Source of the DNA: Deltaproteobacteria bacterium
GTDB lineage: Bacteria; Desulfobacterota; Binatia; UBA9968
Reading direction: 5' to 3'
NCBI GenBank assembly: GCA_016183075.1
Contig: JACPFH010000523.1
Span: 5,780 to 13,149, forward strand
DNA length: 7,370 nucleotides
The notes beneath the pieces were generated by a model that made no database searches, was not told the origin of the DNA, and saw nothing but the letters and a program-made list of their open reading frames with translations. The position numbers and the translations under genes were made by a program. Below are positions 1-6,918 of the stretch, piece after piece. Positions within the stretch are counted from its first letter, which is position 1, and every line of letters begins with the position of its first letter.

Positions 1-1
1 C

Positions 2-844
2 AACCCGCTGTATAATTTCTTGGGAGGAAGTCTTGGTCTCATTCTCGCCGTTCTTTTCGGCTTTCTCCTGATTAAGGGGAGCCTGAGGATCAATCTCAAA
101 ACTTTTTTTGTAACGACGGGCTTTGTCCTCGCTCTGCTGGTCTTCAAGCTTACCGCCAACGGCCTTCATGAATTCTTCGAGGTCGGCCTTCTGCCTTCCT
201 CTGAAACTGTCCTTGAGATGGTCGGCTTTCTCACCAAGGAGACCACCTCTGTGGTTATCCTTATAGCCCTGCTCGCTTTGCCGGCGTTGAGCATGCTTCA
301 GGATGCATGGGGGAAGCCCTTGGAGCTGGATTCGTCTCTCCCGCTTGCAGAGCAGCGGAAGATCAAAGCCGAAGCGCGCCGCCAGAAAAGGTGGACTACG
401 ACGGCGGCGGCGGTGGCCCTAGGCATCAGCTACCTTCTCGGCATGTCCCTCGCGGTATCGGCTGGCAGAGGATTCGACCCGTCGCCACTCCCTGTACAAC
501 TGGCAGAGACGATTCGAATCCCACTGAAGGAGTTCGATGGCCAGCCAATGCGGAAATACACCGTCAACGTCCGTGGTGTCGATGTGCGCTTCTTTATCGT
601 CCGCAACAAGGACGGGGGTATCGCTGTGGCTCTAGATGCCTGCAATATCTGCCCGCTAAAGGGCTACTATCTCGATGGCGAGCAGATGGTCTGCCGCAAC
701 TGCGGCGCCCCCATCGCCTTCGGCACGATTGGAACCCCTGGAGGATGCAATCCCGTGCCGTTAAACGCGGTAGTAGAAGGAGACGCGGTCCTTGTCCACG
801 CTCAGGCGCTGGAGGAGGGCAGGGCGCGCTTTGCCCGCAGGTGA
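2..844 (+). CDS. FTR1-like permease C-terminus fused to DUF2318 Fe-S-type domain (5' partial)
   Basis: Probable membrane component of an FTR1/P19-type iron uptake system. The frame is open from base 2, reading NPLYNFLGGSLG, and the TTG at 20 is only an internal leucine codon, so the gene very likely begins before the window. Numbering from that TTG, hydrophobic segments lie near residues 5-18, 27-45, 75-92 and 126-147. The stretch around 22-59 (INLKTFF...GLHEFFEVGLLP) resembles the last helices of FTR1 permeases. A charged linker (about 96-124) leads to the fourth helix and then a DUF2318 domain (about 150-262) with Cys208, Cys211, Cys225, Cys228 and Cys243 in a CxxC-x13-CxxC-x14-C pattern, suited to metal or Fe-S binding. 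The iron-binding REXXE motifs of FTR1 would lie upstream and cannot be checked. The next gene starts 32 bases downstream. The alternative is a DUF2318 protein with its own membrane region and no true FTR1 part. DUF2318 assignment is firm; FTR1 assignment is likely. Confidence 0.85.
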   Translation, partial: NPLYNFLGGSLGLILAVLFGFLLIKGSLRINLKTFFVTTGFVLALLVFKLTANGLHEFFEVGLLPSSETVLEMVGFLTKETTSVVILIALLALPALSMLQDAWGKPLELDSSLPLAEQRKIKAEARRQKRWTTTAAAVALGISYLLGMSLAVSAGRGFDPSPLPVQLAETIRIPLKEFDGQPMRKYTVNVRGVDVRFFIVRNKDGGIAVALDACNICPLKGYYLDGEQMVCRNCGAPIAFGTIGTPGGCNPVPLNAVVEGDAVLVHAQALEEGRARFARR

Positions 845-876
845 TGGTGGGGGTCGCGGACCATTGACGAGGCTCT

Positions 877-2226
877 ATGCTTGGGCGTTTGCTTTTGAAA
901 TCGCTCTGGAGGCAAAAAAGCCGGACTCTTTTGGTCCTGTTGTCGGTCGGGACCGCCGCAACCCTTATCTCTGCATTTCTCAGTATCGCTTTCACCATCA
1001 CGGAGCGAATGGCGCAAGAGATGAGGTCTTTTGGCGCTAACATCATTCTGGTGCCGAAGGCCGAGCCTTTGGAGGTGGAAATCGCAGGCCTGAAGTACGT
1101 TGCGCCCGAGGAGGCGGCCTACTTGGACGAGCCTGACCTTGCCAAGATCAAAACAATTTTTTGGCGGCACAACATCGTCTCTTTCGCGCCTTTTCTCTCG
1201 CGCGTCGTTCAGTTTCAAGGAAGGCCGGTCCTTTTGGTGGGAACCTGGTTTGAAAGAGAAATTTCTATCCCGGAGGGCAAGCGGCTTTTTAGCTTCGCCG
1301 GCGGCTCGAAGAGAGAAGTGGCGACGGCGAAAGGTACGTTCCGCGCGGGAGTGAGGAGTCTTGCGCCGTGGTGGCAGGTGGAAGGAAGGTGGCTCAGGGA
1401 GGGGGAGGAGGGGATTCTGCTCGGAAGCGCAGTTGCGCGGGCGCTGAAAGTCGGGGTTGGCAGCTCGATTCCTCTCTCTTATGAAGGAAAGCTTGCTCTC
1501 GTTCCTGTAAAGGGAATCGTTCGGACCGGTGGGTCGGAAGAGGACCAGATTCTTGCGGATCTTGAATTCACGCAAAAACTTTTCAGTCTGCCAGGGAAGG
1601 TGGATAAAATTCAGGTGAGCGCCCTTGCAACACCCGACAATGCCCTTGCGATCAGGGCGAACCGAATAAAACCGGCGAAACTTTCACCGCAAGACTATGA
1701 GACCTGGTACTGTACGCCCTATCTCGGCTCGATCATCTATCAACTCGAAGAGGCTCTCCCGAACGCGAAGGGAAAAGCTATCCGCCAGGTGAGCGAGGCT
1801 GAAGGGGCCTTTCTTGCAAAGATGAGGCTCACACTTGTTCTCATTGCCGCCGTAGCCCTATTCGTGGCCTCCCTCGCGGTCATGGCCACGATGGTCGCGG
1901 CTATTTTTGAAAGGAGGCAGGAGATCGGCTTGATGAAGGCATTGGGGGCCGAGAGGAGCCAGGTGGGGTTTCTCTTCCTCCTGGAGGGGTCGGTGAGCGG
2001 CCTTCTCGGAGGCCTGCTTGGTTATGGCGCCGGCATGGCGCTGGCCCGGTTTCTTCTGGCCCGGACCTTCTCGATGGCCGGCGCCGGCGTGGCGCTCCCT
2101 CTTGAGTGGGTGATCCTTCCATGCACTTTGCTCCTGGCTGTGAGCGTGGCTTTGCTGGGGGCATTTTTCCCTGTGAGAGAAGCCATGCGCCTCGATCCTG
2201 TAAGGACATTGCGAGGAATCGGATGA
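877..2226 (+). CDS. FtsX/MacB-fold ABC transporter permease (first of pair)
   Basis: Inner-membrane permease of 449 residues, predicted to work with the ATPase encoded at 3408. One helix near residues 15-40 is followed by a large extracytoplasmic domain (about 41-316) and three C-terminal helices (about 317-343, 364-395, 410-432), the usual FtsX/MacB topology. The cytoplasmic coupling segment ERRQEIGLMKALGAERSQV (345-363) and the ending FPVREAMRLDPVRTLRG are typical of the family. The ATG at 877 follows a GACGAGG ribosome site by four bases. The extracytoplasmic domain carries PWWQVEG (164-170) and RTGGSEEDQI (216-225), both mirrored in the next gene, and has an extra stretch with Cys279 before helix 2. 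Context (DUF2318 gene before, second permease and ATPase after) matches Cj1661-like permeases of the P19 iron system. MacB macrolide exporter and LolCE lipoprotein transporter share the fold, but no MacA-type adaptor is present. The stop overlaps the next start. Confidence 0.88.
   Translation: MLGRLLLKSLWRQKSRTLLVLLSVGTAATLISAFLSIAFTITERMAQEMRSFGANIILVPKAEPLEVEIAGLKYVAPEEAAYLDEPDLAKIKTIFWRHNIVSFAPFLSRVVQFQGRPVLLVGTWFEREISIPEGKRLFSFAGGSKREVATAKGTFRAGVRSLAPWWQVEGRWLREGEEGILLGSAVARALKVGVGSSIPLSYEGKLALVPVKGIVRTGGSEEDQILADLEFTQKLFSLPGKVDKIQVSALATPDNALAIRANRIKPAKLSPQDYETWYCTPYLGSIIYQLEEALPNAKGKAIRQVSEAEGAFLAKMRLTLVLIAAVALFVASLAVMATMVAAIFERRQEIGLMKALGAERSQVGFLFLLEGSVSGLLGGLLGYGAGMALARFLLARTFSMAGAGVALPLEWVILPCTLLLAVSVALLGAFFPVREAMRLDPVRTLRGIG
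2213..2225 (+). promoter_or_regulatory. Ribosome site and ATGA overlap fixing the second permease start
   Basis: GAGG at 2213-2216 lies six bases before ATG 2223-2225, inside the end of the first permease gene. The TGA of that gene (2224-2226) overlaps this ATG. The arrangement suggests translational coupling, which would help keep the two permeases in equal amounts. Confidence 0.7.
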
Positions 2227-3338
2227 AGAGCATGTTTTGGCGGATTCTTTCAGGTTCCCTCTCCCGGCGGAAAGGGCGCATTGCGGCATCTGTCGGCGCG
2301 ATTGCGTTGGGCGTTTCATTGGTGGTTGCGAGCGTGAGCCTGCACCAGGGGATCAGGGGAAAAGTTGCCGAGGAGCTAAAAAATTACGGTGCCAACCTTG
2401 TCTTGCTGCCGGCGAACGGGACGGCGCCGTTCCTTAAGGAAAAGGACATTGGCAATCTTGCGGTCCAGGGGGTGAAAGATCGCCTTATCGCGCATGCCCC
2501 TTTTCTCTATCAGGTGGTGAAGATTCAGGGAAGGGATGTTGTCCTGGCGGGAACGCGCTTTGCCGCAGTGAAAACGGTAAGCCCGTGGTGGCAGGTGGAG
2601 GGGAGCTGGCCCGAGGGGAAAGAGGCGGCGCTTGTGGGCTTGAATGTGGCTTCCAAGCTCGGGCTTCGCCGGGGAGATCGCATCTCAGCGGCCTACAAGG
2701 CTTCTCGGATGACCTTCACTGTGAGTGGATTTCTGCGCACCGGAGGACCTGAGGAGCATCAGATTTTTGTTGATTTGGAAGCCAGCCAGCTTTTGACCGG
2801 GAGGCATGGCCTGTTGAGCGCGGTTCTGGTGAGCGCGCGCGCCGAAGGGGCATTGGATGAGACCGCCGCTTTTTTGCGGCGAACGTGGCCTGAAGCTGAT
2901 GTGAGAACCCTATGGCAGGTCGCTCGGGCCGAAGAAGCGCTTCTATCCCGCATAGAGGTTTTTCTTATGTCGGTGAGCGTCATCATTCTCTTTGCGTCCG
3001 GTCTCGGCGTCTTCGCTACCATGACGACGGCAGCCCTGGAGAGAAAAGTTGAAGTTGCCTTAATGCGCGCCCTGGGCGCGGGGGAGAACCGGATCGCGTT
3101 CATTTTCGCGTGCGAGGCGCTGGCTATAGGTCTTGTCGGTGGGATGGCGGGCTTTGCTCTCGGCTTCCTGTTCGCCGAGGCCATCAGTTTGAGCGTGTTC
3201 GGCTCGTTTATTTTTCCGAGCCTGATCAGCGCTCCAACGGGGCTCGCAGTCGGGATCGGAGTGGCGCTCTTTTCGAGTCTCTCGGTCGTCCGGAAAGTGG
3301 CAAGGACGGCTACGGCGGCCGTGCTGAAGGGAGAATAG
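2223..3338 (+). CDS. FtsX/MacB-fold ABC transporter permease (second of pair)
   Basis: Second permease of the predicted iron-system ABC module, 371 residues. The ATG at 2223 is chosen because it overlaps the preceding stop as ATGA, has GAGG at 2213-2216 six bases upstream, and gives an N-terminus (MKSMFWRILSGSLSRRKGRI) that matches the paralogue before it. An upstream in-frame start at 2106 would add 39 residues that only shadow the previous gene. Helix 1 is about residues 19-41, the extracytoplasmic domain about 42-243, and helices 2-4 about 244-271, 293-322 and 338-356. The coupling segment reads LERKVEVALMRALGAGENR (272-290). It shares PWWQVEG (121-127) and RTGGPEEHQIFVDLE (172-186) with the first permease, so the two presumably arose by tandem duplication and form a heterodimer. 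It is 78 residues shorter, mostly in the extracytoplasmic domain. Counterpart of Cj1662-like permeases by order and fold. Confidence 0.88.
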   Translation: MKSMFWRILSGSLSRRKGRIAASVGAIALGVSLVVASVSLHQGIRGKVAEELKNYGANLVLLPANGTAPFLKEKDIGNLAVQGVKDRLIAHAPFLYQVVKIQGRDVVLAGTRFAAVKTVSPWWQVEGSWPEGKEAALVGLNVASKLGLRRGDRISAAYKASRMTFTVSGFLRTGGPEEHQIFVDLEASQLLTGRHGLLSAVLVSARAEGALDETAAFLRRTWPEADVRTLWQVARAEEALLSRIEVFLMSVSVIILFASGLGVFATMTTAALERKVEVALMRALGAGENRIAFIFACEALAIGLVGGMAGFALGFLFAEAISLSVFGSFIFPSLISAPTGLAVGIGVALFSSLSVVRKVARTATAAVLKGE

Positions 3339-3407
3339 AGGCTAAAATATCTCGGCCAGTGGACTGGACGGCTATGAGACGCGTGGACAAGGAGACTTTT
3401 AGATAAG

Positions 3408-4115
<708 letters not shown>

Positions 4116-4175
4116 ACCCCGATCCCGTATTAGAGATAACGGCAGGTCAGCGCTAGTCCGCGAGCTCAGATTTCT

Positions 4176-4190
4176 CCGAAGGCTCTTCGG
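4176..4190 (+). terminator. Hairpin downstream of the ABC operon, possible terminator without U-tract
   Basis: CCGAAG (4176-4181) and CTTCGG (4185-4190) form a perfect 6-bp stem with a three-base loop, extendable with one bulged base by CT/AG. It lies 60 bases after the ATPase stop. No run of T follows, so classic intrinsic termination is doubtful; it may instead stabilise the 3' end of the message. Confidence 0.3.
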
Positions 4191-4198
4191 GAGCCGAT

Positions 4199-4211
4199 CC
4201 GCCTCAGGCGG
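4199..4211. repeat. Short palindrome with GCCTCAGGC core
   Basis: CCGCCT (4199-4204) and AGGCGG (4206-4211) are exact reverse complements around one base. The core GCCTCAGGC and the preceding GATC recur in the palindrome at 4307-4321, so the two look like related units. Confidence 0.45.
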
Positions 4212-4233
4212 GCGCGGCCGCTAGAGTAGGCTC

Positions 4234-4412
4234 CCTCGGGAAGCGCGCTTTCGGCTGCGGCCGGAGGGGACTGGCTCCGCGACGGTGCGGTTCAGACAGA
4301 GGCTGATCGGCCTCAGGCCGAGCCTGTCCCCGGCTCCCTCGATGGATTCGTGCCATGAGTCGTGCCGTTCGTAATCGGACGTCCGCAGCCTCGCTCGCGC
4401 TCCCTTCGGTCG
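4234..4412. repeat. Intergenic repeat, copy A (interrupted)
   Basis: Left part 4234-4263 matches 5636-5665 at 29 of 30 bases. Right part 4351-4412 matches 5675-5736 at 59 of 62 bases. In the other copy the two parts are 9 bases apart; here they are separated by 87 bases (4264-4350) that contain a palindrome. GGCTGCGG (4253-4260) and CCGCAGCC (4383-4390) are inverted complements, so the unit can fold back on itself. The matching terminal inverted repeat found in copy B is not intact at the right end here. Orientation is the same as copy B. Not coding: the open frame across it is an upstream extension of the TPR gene. Confidence 0.75.
4307..4321. repeat. 15-base palindrome inside the extra segment of copy A
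   Basis: TCGGCCT (4307-4313), one C, and AGGCCGA (4315-4321) form a perfect palindrome. It sits in the 87-base segment absent from copy B and is bracketed further out by GGGGAC (4266-4271) and GTCCCC (4325-4330), also inverted complements. The whole segment could form a branched hairpin. Confidence 0.6.
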
Positions 4413-4523
4413 CCCCCTCGGTCGTGGACAAGCACGTCCGCGGCCTTCCTTCTCGTCCCCCTCGGGCTTCGAAGTGAAAGCGTGCCGGTGGAAGGGGGCG
4501 GACAGGAGAAAAAGGCTCGCCGC

Positions 4524-5576
4524 ATGAGGTTAGGTCAGGTGAGCATGTTCGTAGTCCTCGTTGTTCTTCTCGCTCCGGGACTGCTTTGGGCGGGTCCGGC
4601 CGAGGATGCCCTGGAAGCAGGGCTGAAGCTCCACGAGGCCGGGACTTTAGAAGAGGCGGTCCGTGAGTACGACCGGGCCATCCGACTCAATCCGCGCCTC
4701 ACCGAGGCCTATTACAATAGAGGTAATGCCTACTACGATCTCGGGCGAAACGAGCGCGCCGTCAAGGACTATAGCGAGGTCATACGCCGCAGCCCAAATG
4801 ACGCCGAGGCCTATTACAACCGGGGCAACGCTTACCGCCGTCTCGGCCAGGTGGAGCGCGCCCTCAAGGATTACACCGTTGCGATCCGTCTTAACCCCGA
4901 AGAGGCGGAAATCTACGTCAACCGTGGCAACGTCTATTTCAGGCTTGGCCGGTACGATTCTGCCGTCCGAGATTACGATGACGCCGTTCGTTTGAATCCA
5001 GAAGACCCCGAGACTTATTACAATCGAGCCAATGCCTATCTAAGAATGGGCAACAAAGAACGGGCCGTCGAGAATTACAACGAGGCGATCCGGCTCAACC
5101 CCAAACTCGTTGAGGCGTACTACAATCGTGGTATCGCACACGCGCAGTTAAACCAGCACGAGCGGGCGGTCGAGGACTACACTGTAGTCCTCGATTCGAA
5201 TCCGAAATCCGCTGAAGCCTACTACAACCGTGGCCTTGCTTTCTTCAGGCTGGGCCGGCACTCGCAGGCACTCCAGGATTTGGACGAGGCGATACGCTTG
5301 AATCCAAAGGATCCGGAAGCCTACTACAACCGCGGGCTCGTCTACGGCGCGATGGGTCAGTACGAGCGCGCCGCCCGCGACTACACCGAAAGCATCGTTT
5401 TGAATCCGCGCAACGCGGAAGCTTACGGCCAGAGGGGCTTGGTCCGGCTGTATCAGGGCCGGGATGAAGACGCGGGGGCTGATTTCCAGAAAGCTTATAA
5501 GCTAGAGGCGGGTTTAAAAAAGAAGCTCGAACCACTGATCAACGACGCTAAGAAAAAGGGAGCGGCCAAGCCGTAG
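4524..5576 (+). CDS. Secreted tetratricopeptide-repeat protein, nine TPR units
   Basis: Exported TPR protein of 350 residues, probably a periplasmic or envelope scaffold binding partner proteins; no enzymatic domain is visible. The ATG at 4524 gives a signal peptide (MRLGQVS, then hydrophobic FVVLVVLLAPGLLWA) with likely cleavage after Ala23; AAAAGG at 4510-4515 is a plausible ribosome site eight bases upstream. An earlier in-frame ATG at 4362 would add 54 Arg/Ser/Pro-rich residues translated from repeat DNA and is rejected. Residues 26-331 are exactly nine ungapped 34-residue units with consensus AEAYYNRGNAY-RLG--ERAVKDY--AIRLNP-D. Unit 1 is weaker and lacks the YYNRG signature; unit 9 is also diverged (YGQRG, YKLEAGL). 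A lysine-rich tail (332-350) ends the protein, possibly the capping helix. Unit 6 departs from consensus (VVLDSNP for AIRLNP) where the DNA forms a perfect inverted repeat. It stands alone between two repeat copies, not obviously tied to the iron operon. Function unknown. Confidence 0.9.
   Translation: MRLGQVSMFVVLVVLLAPGLLWAGPAEDALEAGLKLHEAGTLEEAVREYDRAIRLNPRLTEAYYNRGNAYYDLGRNERAVKDYSEVIRRSPNDAEAYYNRGNAYRRLGQVERALKDYTVAIRLNPEEAEIYVNRGNVYFRLGRYDSAVRDYDDAVRLNPEDPETYYNRANAYLRMGNKERAVENYNEAIRLNPKLVEAYYNRGIAHAQLNQHERAVEDYTVVLDSNPKSAEAYYNRGLAFFRLGRHSQALQDLDEAIRLNPKDPEAYYNRGLVYGAMGQYERAARDYTESIVLNPRNAEAYGQRGLVRLYQGRDEDAGADFQKAYKLEAGLKKKLEPLINDAKKKGAAKP
4599..5516 (+). repeat. Nine tandem 102-base TPR-coding units
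   Basis: The coding sequence repeats with a 102-base period starting at 4599, one unit per 34 residues with no insertion or deletion. Recurrent stretches encode GAG-GCC-TA(T/C)-TA(T/C)-AA(T/C)-CG at the start of each unit. Third-position differences between units show the array is old enough to have drifted rather than freshly amplified. Confidence 0.85.
5170..5194. repeat. Perfect 11-bp inverted repeat inside the TPR gene
   Basis: TCGAGGACTAC (5170-5180), loop ACT, and GTAGTCCTCGA (5184-5194) are exact reverse complements; G-U pairs could lengthen the stem by two. It lies in TPR unit 6, and the second arm encodes the residues that depart from the array consensus. Confidence 0.8.
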
Positions 5577-5580
5577 GGTT

Positions 5581-5601
5581 CCCCCGAAAACTCCTCGGGG
5601 G
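5581..5601 (+). terminator. Hairpin just after the TPR gene, possible terminator
   Basis: CCCCCGA (5581-5587) and TCGGGGG (5595-5601) form a perfect 7-bp stem with a seven-base loop, starting five bases after the TAG stop. A competing stem AACTC/GAGTT (5589-5593 with 5604-5608) overlaps it. No T-run follows, so termination strength is uncertain. Confidence 0.4.
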
Positions 5602-5635
5602 CCGAGTTAGCAGGCGCGGCCGATGGGCTAAGCTT

Positions 5636-5750
5636 CCTCGGGAAGCGCGCTCTCGGCTGCGGCCGATGGGCCTGTGCCATGAGTCGTACCGTTCGTGATC
5701 GGACGTCCGCAGCCTCGCTCGCGCTCCCCTCGGTCGCGTACTTCCCGAGG
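5636..5750. repeat. Intergenic repeat, copy B, with terminal inverted repeats
   Basis: A 115-base unit bounded by CCTCGGGAAG (5636-5645) and its exact reverse complement CTTCCCGAGG (5741-5750). Inside, GGCTGCGG (5655-5662) followed by CCGAT (sharing GG/CC context, 5663-5667) pairs with ATCGG (5698-5702) and CCGCAGCC (5707-5714), leaving an ACGT bulge. It therefore resembles a REP- or MITE-like palindromic element. It shares 29 of 30 and 59 of 62 bases with the two halves of the copy at 4234-4412. It lies in the convergent gap between the TPR gene and the cyclodeaminase-like gene, 17 bases before the latter's stop. No transposase is encoded nearby. Confidence 0.7.
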
Positions 5751-5767
5751 ACAGCATACTTCATTTC

Positions 5768-6829
5768 TCACGGCTTAATATCCTGCAAAAACCAGTCGGT
5801 GGGGATTTCCCTGCCCAAGCCTTTTTCCTTGGCGGCGCGATAGGCGCAGTAGCCCATGGCGGCGAACTGGACTCCGGTGCCGACATTGTTGAGGAAGAAT
5901 GTGATCTGCCTGTCGTTGGCGCGGCCAGGGACCCTTCCGACCAGAAGATCGCTGATCTCGGGATAGCGGCTCCAATCCCTCGGTTTTTCCCGGCGCACCC
6001 CGGGGAGATCTTTATCCATCCCCGCCGGGAGATAGTGCTGGATTCCGCCGAAGCGGGTGTGGATGGCGACGATATCGCTTCTCTCAAGAGCAGCCTCGTC
6101 CATCTCGAATTCCCGGATGGCGTTATAGTGCATTCCGGGCTCCAGCCATTCGGCCTTCATCACGGCGCGCGACGAGTTGGTGGCGGTGCACACGATGTCG
6201 CAATCCCTGACCGCGGCCTCAGCGGTATCGACGGCCTGCGTCGGGATCTCGGTTTCCTTTTCCATTTGAGCGGCAAATGCTTTGCGATGGCCGGGATTGG
6301 GGCTGAAAATCTTGACATGTTTGATGGAGCGCACCGAGGTGAGAAAGCGGAAGTGGGCGCGCGCTTGGCCGCCCGAGCCGATGAGGCCGAGAACTTCCGA
6401 ATTTTGGCGCGCCATCGCCTGTGCTCCAAGGGCGCTGGTGACTCCCACGCGGGTCTGCTGGATCAGGCCGTCCGGCATGATCGCCAGGAGCTCTCCTGTC
6501 TCCGTGCTGAAGAGCTGCACAAGTCCCAAGAATTGGCCCTTTCCGGCAAGAGGAAGTTTTTCAAGCCGAACCGTGTTGTCGACTTTCCTGTTTTGCACGA
6601 TGTCGGATGTGATGCGGAGAGCCAACACCCCGAATTTATTCACCCCTCCGTCCACGGATTTAAAACTGTAGGTCGATTCGGGAAGCGAATGGGGAAGGTA
6701 GGAGTGGCTGGTGGGACGATTCACTGCCCGGCTCACTGCCTGCTCGCGGTATGCATCGTCCATCGTCTTAAGGCAATCCTGAATCTTGAGTGCCTGCCGG
6801 ACCTCGTCATTGTTCAAGATAAGAGTCAT
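5768..6829 (-). CDS. Ornithine cyclodeaminase / mu-crystallin family protein
   Basis: Cytoplasmic NAD(P)-dependent protein of 353 residues, the usual family size. Start at 6829 (MTLILNNDEV) has GGAGG four bases upstream (complement of 6834-6838); the frame stays open much further upstream, but that part only shadows the divergent region and the hydrolase gene. Family marks: N-terminal half with YSFKSVDGG (54-62; Lys57 is a candidate substrate-binding lysine), RVGVTSALGA (127-136), and the Rossmann motif LGLIGSGGQARAHF (147-160; Gly151, Gly153, Ala156). Relatives convert ornithine to proline, form or reduce cyclic imines or alanine, or bind thyroid hormone. Here the segment after the Rossmann fold reads NAIREFEMDEAAL (236-248), lacking the NAVG-x-D/S-x-P loop of ornithine cyclodeaminase and mu-crystallin, so the substrate is probably different. 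It ends ITFFLNNVGTGVQFAAMGYCAYRAA... with TDWFLQDIKP. It is divergent from an amidohydrolase, suggesting a shared catabolic pathway. Confidence 0.88.
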   Translation of the reverse strand: MTLILNNDEVRQALKIQDCLKTMDDAYREQAVSRAVNRPTSHSYLPHSLPESTYSFKSVDGGVNKFGVLALRITSDIVQNRKVDNTVRLEKLPLAGKGQFLGLVQLFSTETGELLAIMPDGLIQQTRVGVTSALGAQAMARQNSEVLGLIGSGGQARAHFRFLTSVRSIKHVKIFSPNPGHRKAFAAQMEKETEIPTQAVDTAEAAVRDCDIVCTATNSSRAVMKAEWLEPGMHYNAIREFEMDEAALERSDIVAIHTRFGGIQHYLPAGMDKDLPGVRREKPRDWSRYPEISDLLVGRVPGRANDRQITFFLNNVGTGVQFAAMGYCAYRAAKEKGLGREIPTDWFLQDIKP

Positions 6830-6833
6830 GTAA

Positions 6834-6838
6834 CCTCC
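6834..6838 (-). promoter_or_regulatory. Ribosome site of the cyclodeaminase-like gene
   Basis: On the minus strand the bases read GGAGG, four bases before ATG at 6829. This decides the start against much longer in-frame extensions that lack any comparable site. Confidence 0.75.
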
Positions 6839-6918
6839 GTATAATCCCGTTCTCGAATGTCTTGTTGTTATCCGAACGTAGAGAGAATGTCCAATCGGGA
6901 GGAGTCGGACTGACCGAA

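Larger units (their letters stand above)
4116..4233. other. Intergenic region after the ABC operon
   Basis: No gene is supported here. The first 58 bases show nothing recognisable. They are followed by two compact hairpins (4176-4190 and 4199-4211) that lead into the repeat copy starting at 4234. The GC-rich bases 4211-4220 (GGCGCGGCCG) also occur before the second repeat copy at 5613-5622, so the shared block may begin slightly earlier than 4234. Confidence 0.5.

Noticed and set aside
802..1575. 257-residue minus-strand open frame
   Set aside because: Antisense shadow of the first permease, rich in Arg/Pro and without recognisable domains.
2106..2222. Upstream in-frame extension of the second permease
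   Set aside because: The 39 added residues are a shadow of the first permease; the ATG at 2223 has a proper ribosome site, an ATGA overlap and a matching paralogue N-terminus.
2864..2881. CGCCGC-TTTTTT-GCGGCG hairpin
   Set aside because: A 6-bp stem inside the second permease coding sequence, with the T-run in the loop rather than after the stem; likely chance in GC-rich DNA.
4362..4523. Upstream extension of the TPR protein
   Set aside because: The residues are Arg/Ser/Pro-rich and come from the repeat block; they would bury the signal peptide that begins at 4524.
4599..5516. Regular DNA repeats as a possible CRISPR array
   Set aside because: The period is 102 bases, in frame, and encodes 34-residue TPR units; there are no short identical repeats with unique spacers.
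6035..6844. 269-residue open frame on the plus strand
   Set aside because: Antisense to the whole cyclodeaminase-like gene, with no family resemblance; a high-GC shadow.
6830..6900. Promoter for the cyclodeaminase-like gene
   Set aside because: On the minus strand TGGACA and GATAAC are present but only 15 bases apart, and other candidates crowd the ribosome site; too weak to annotate.
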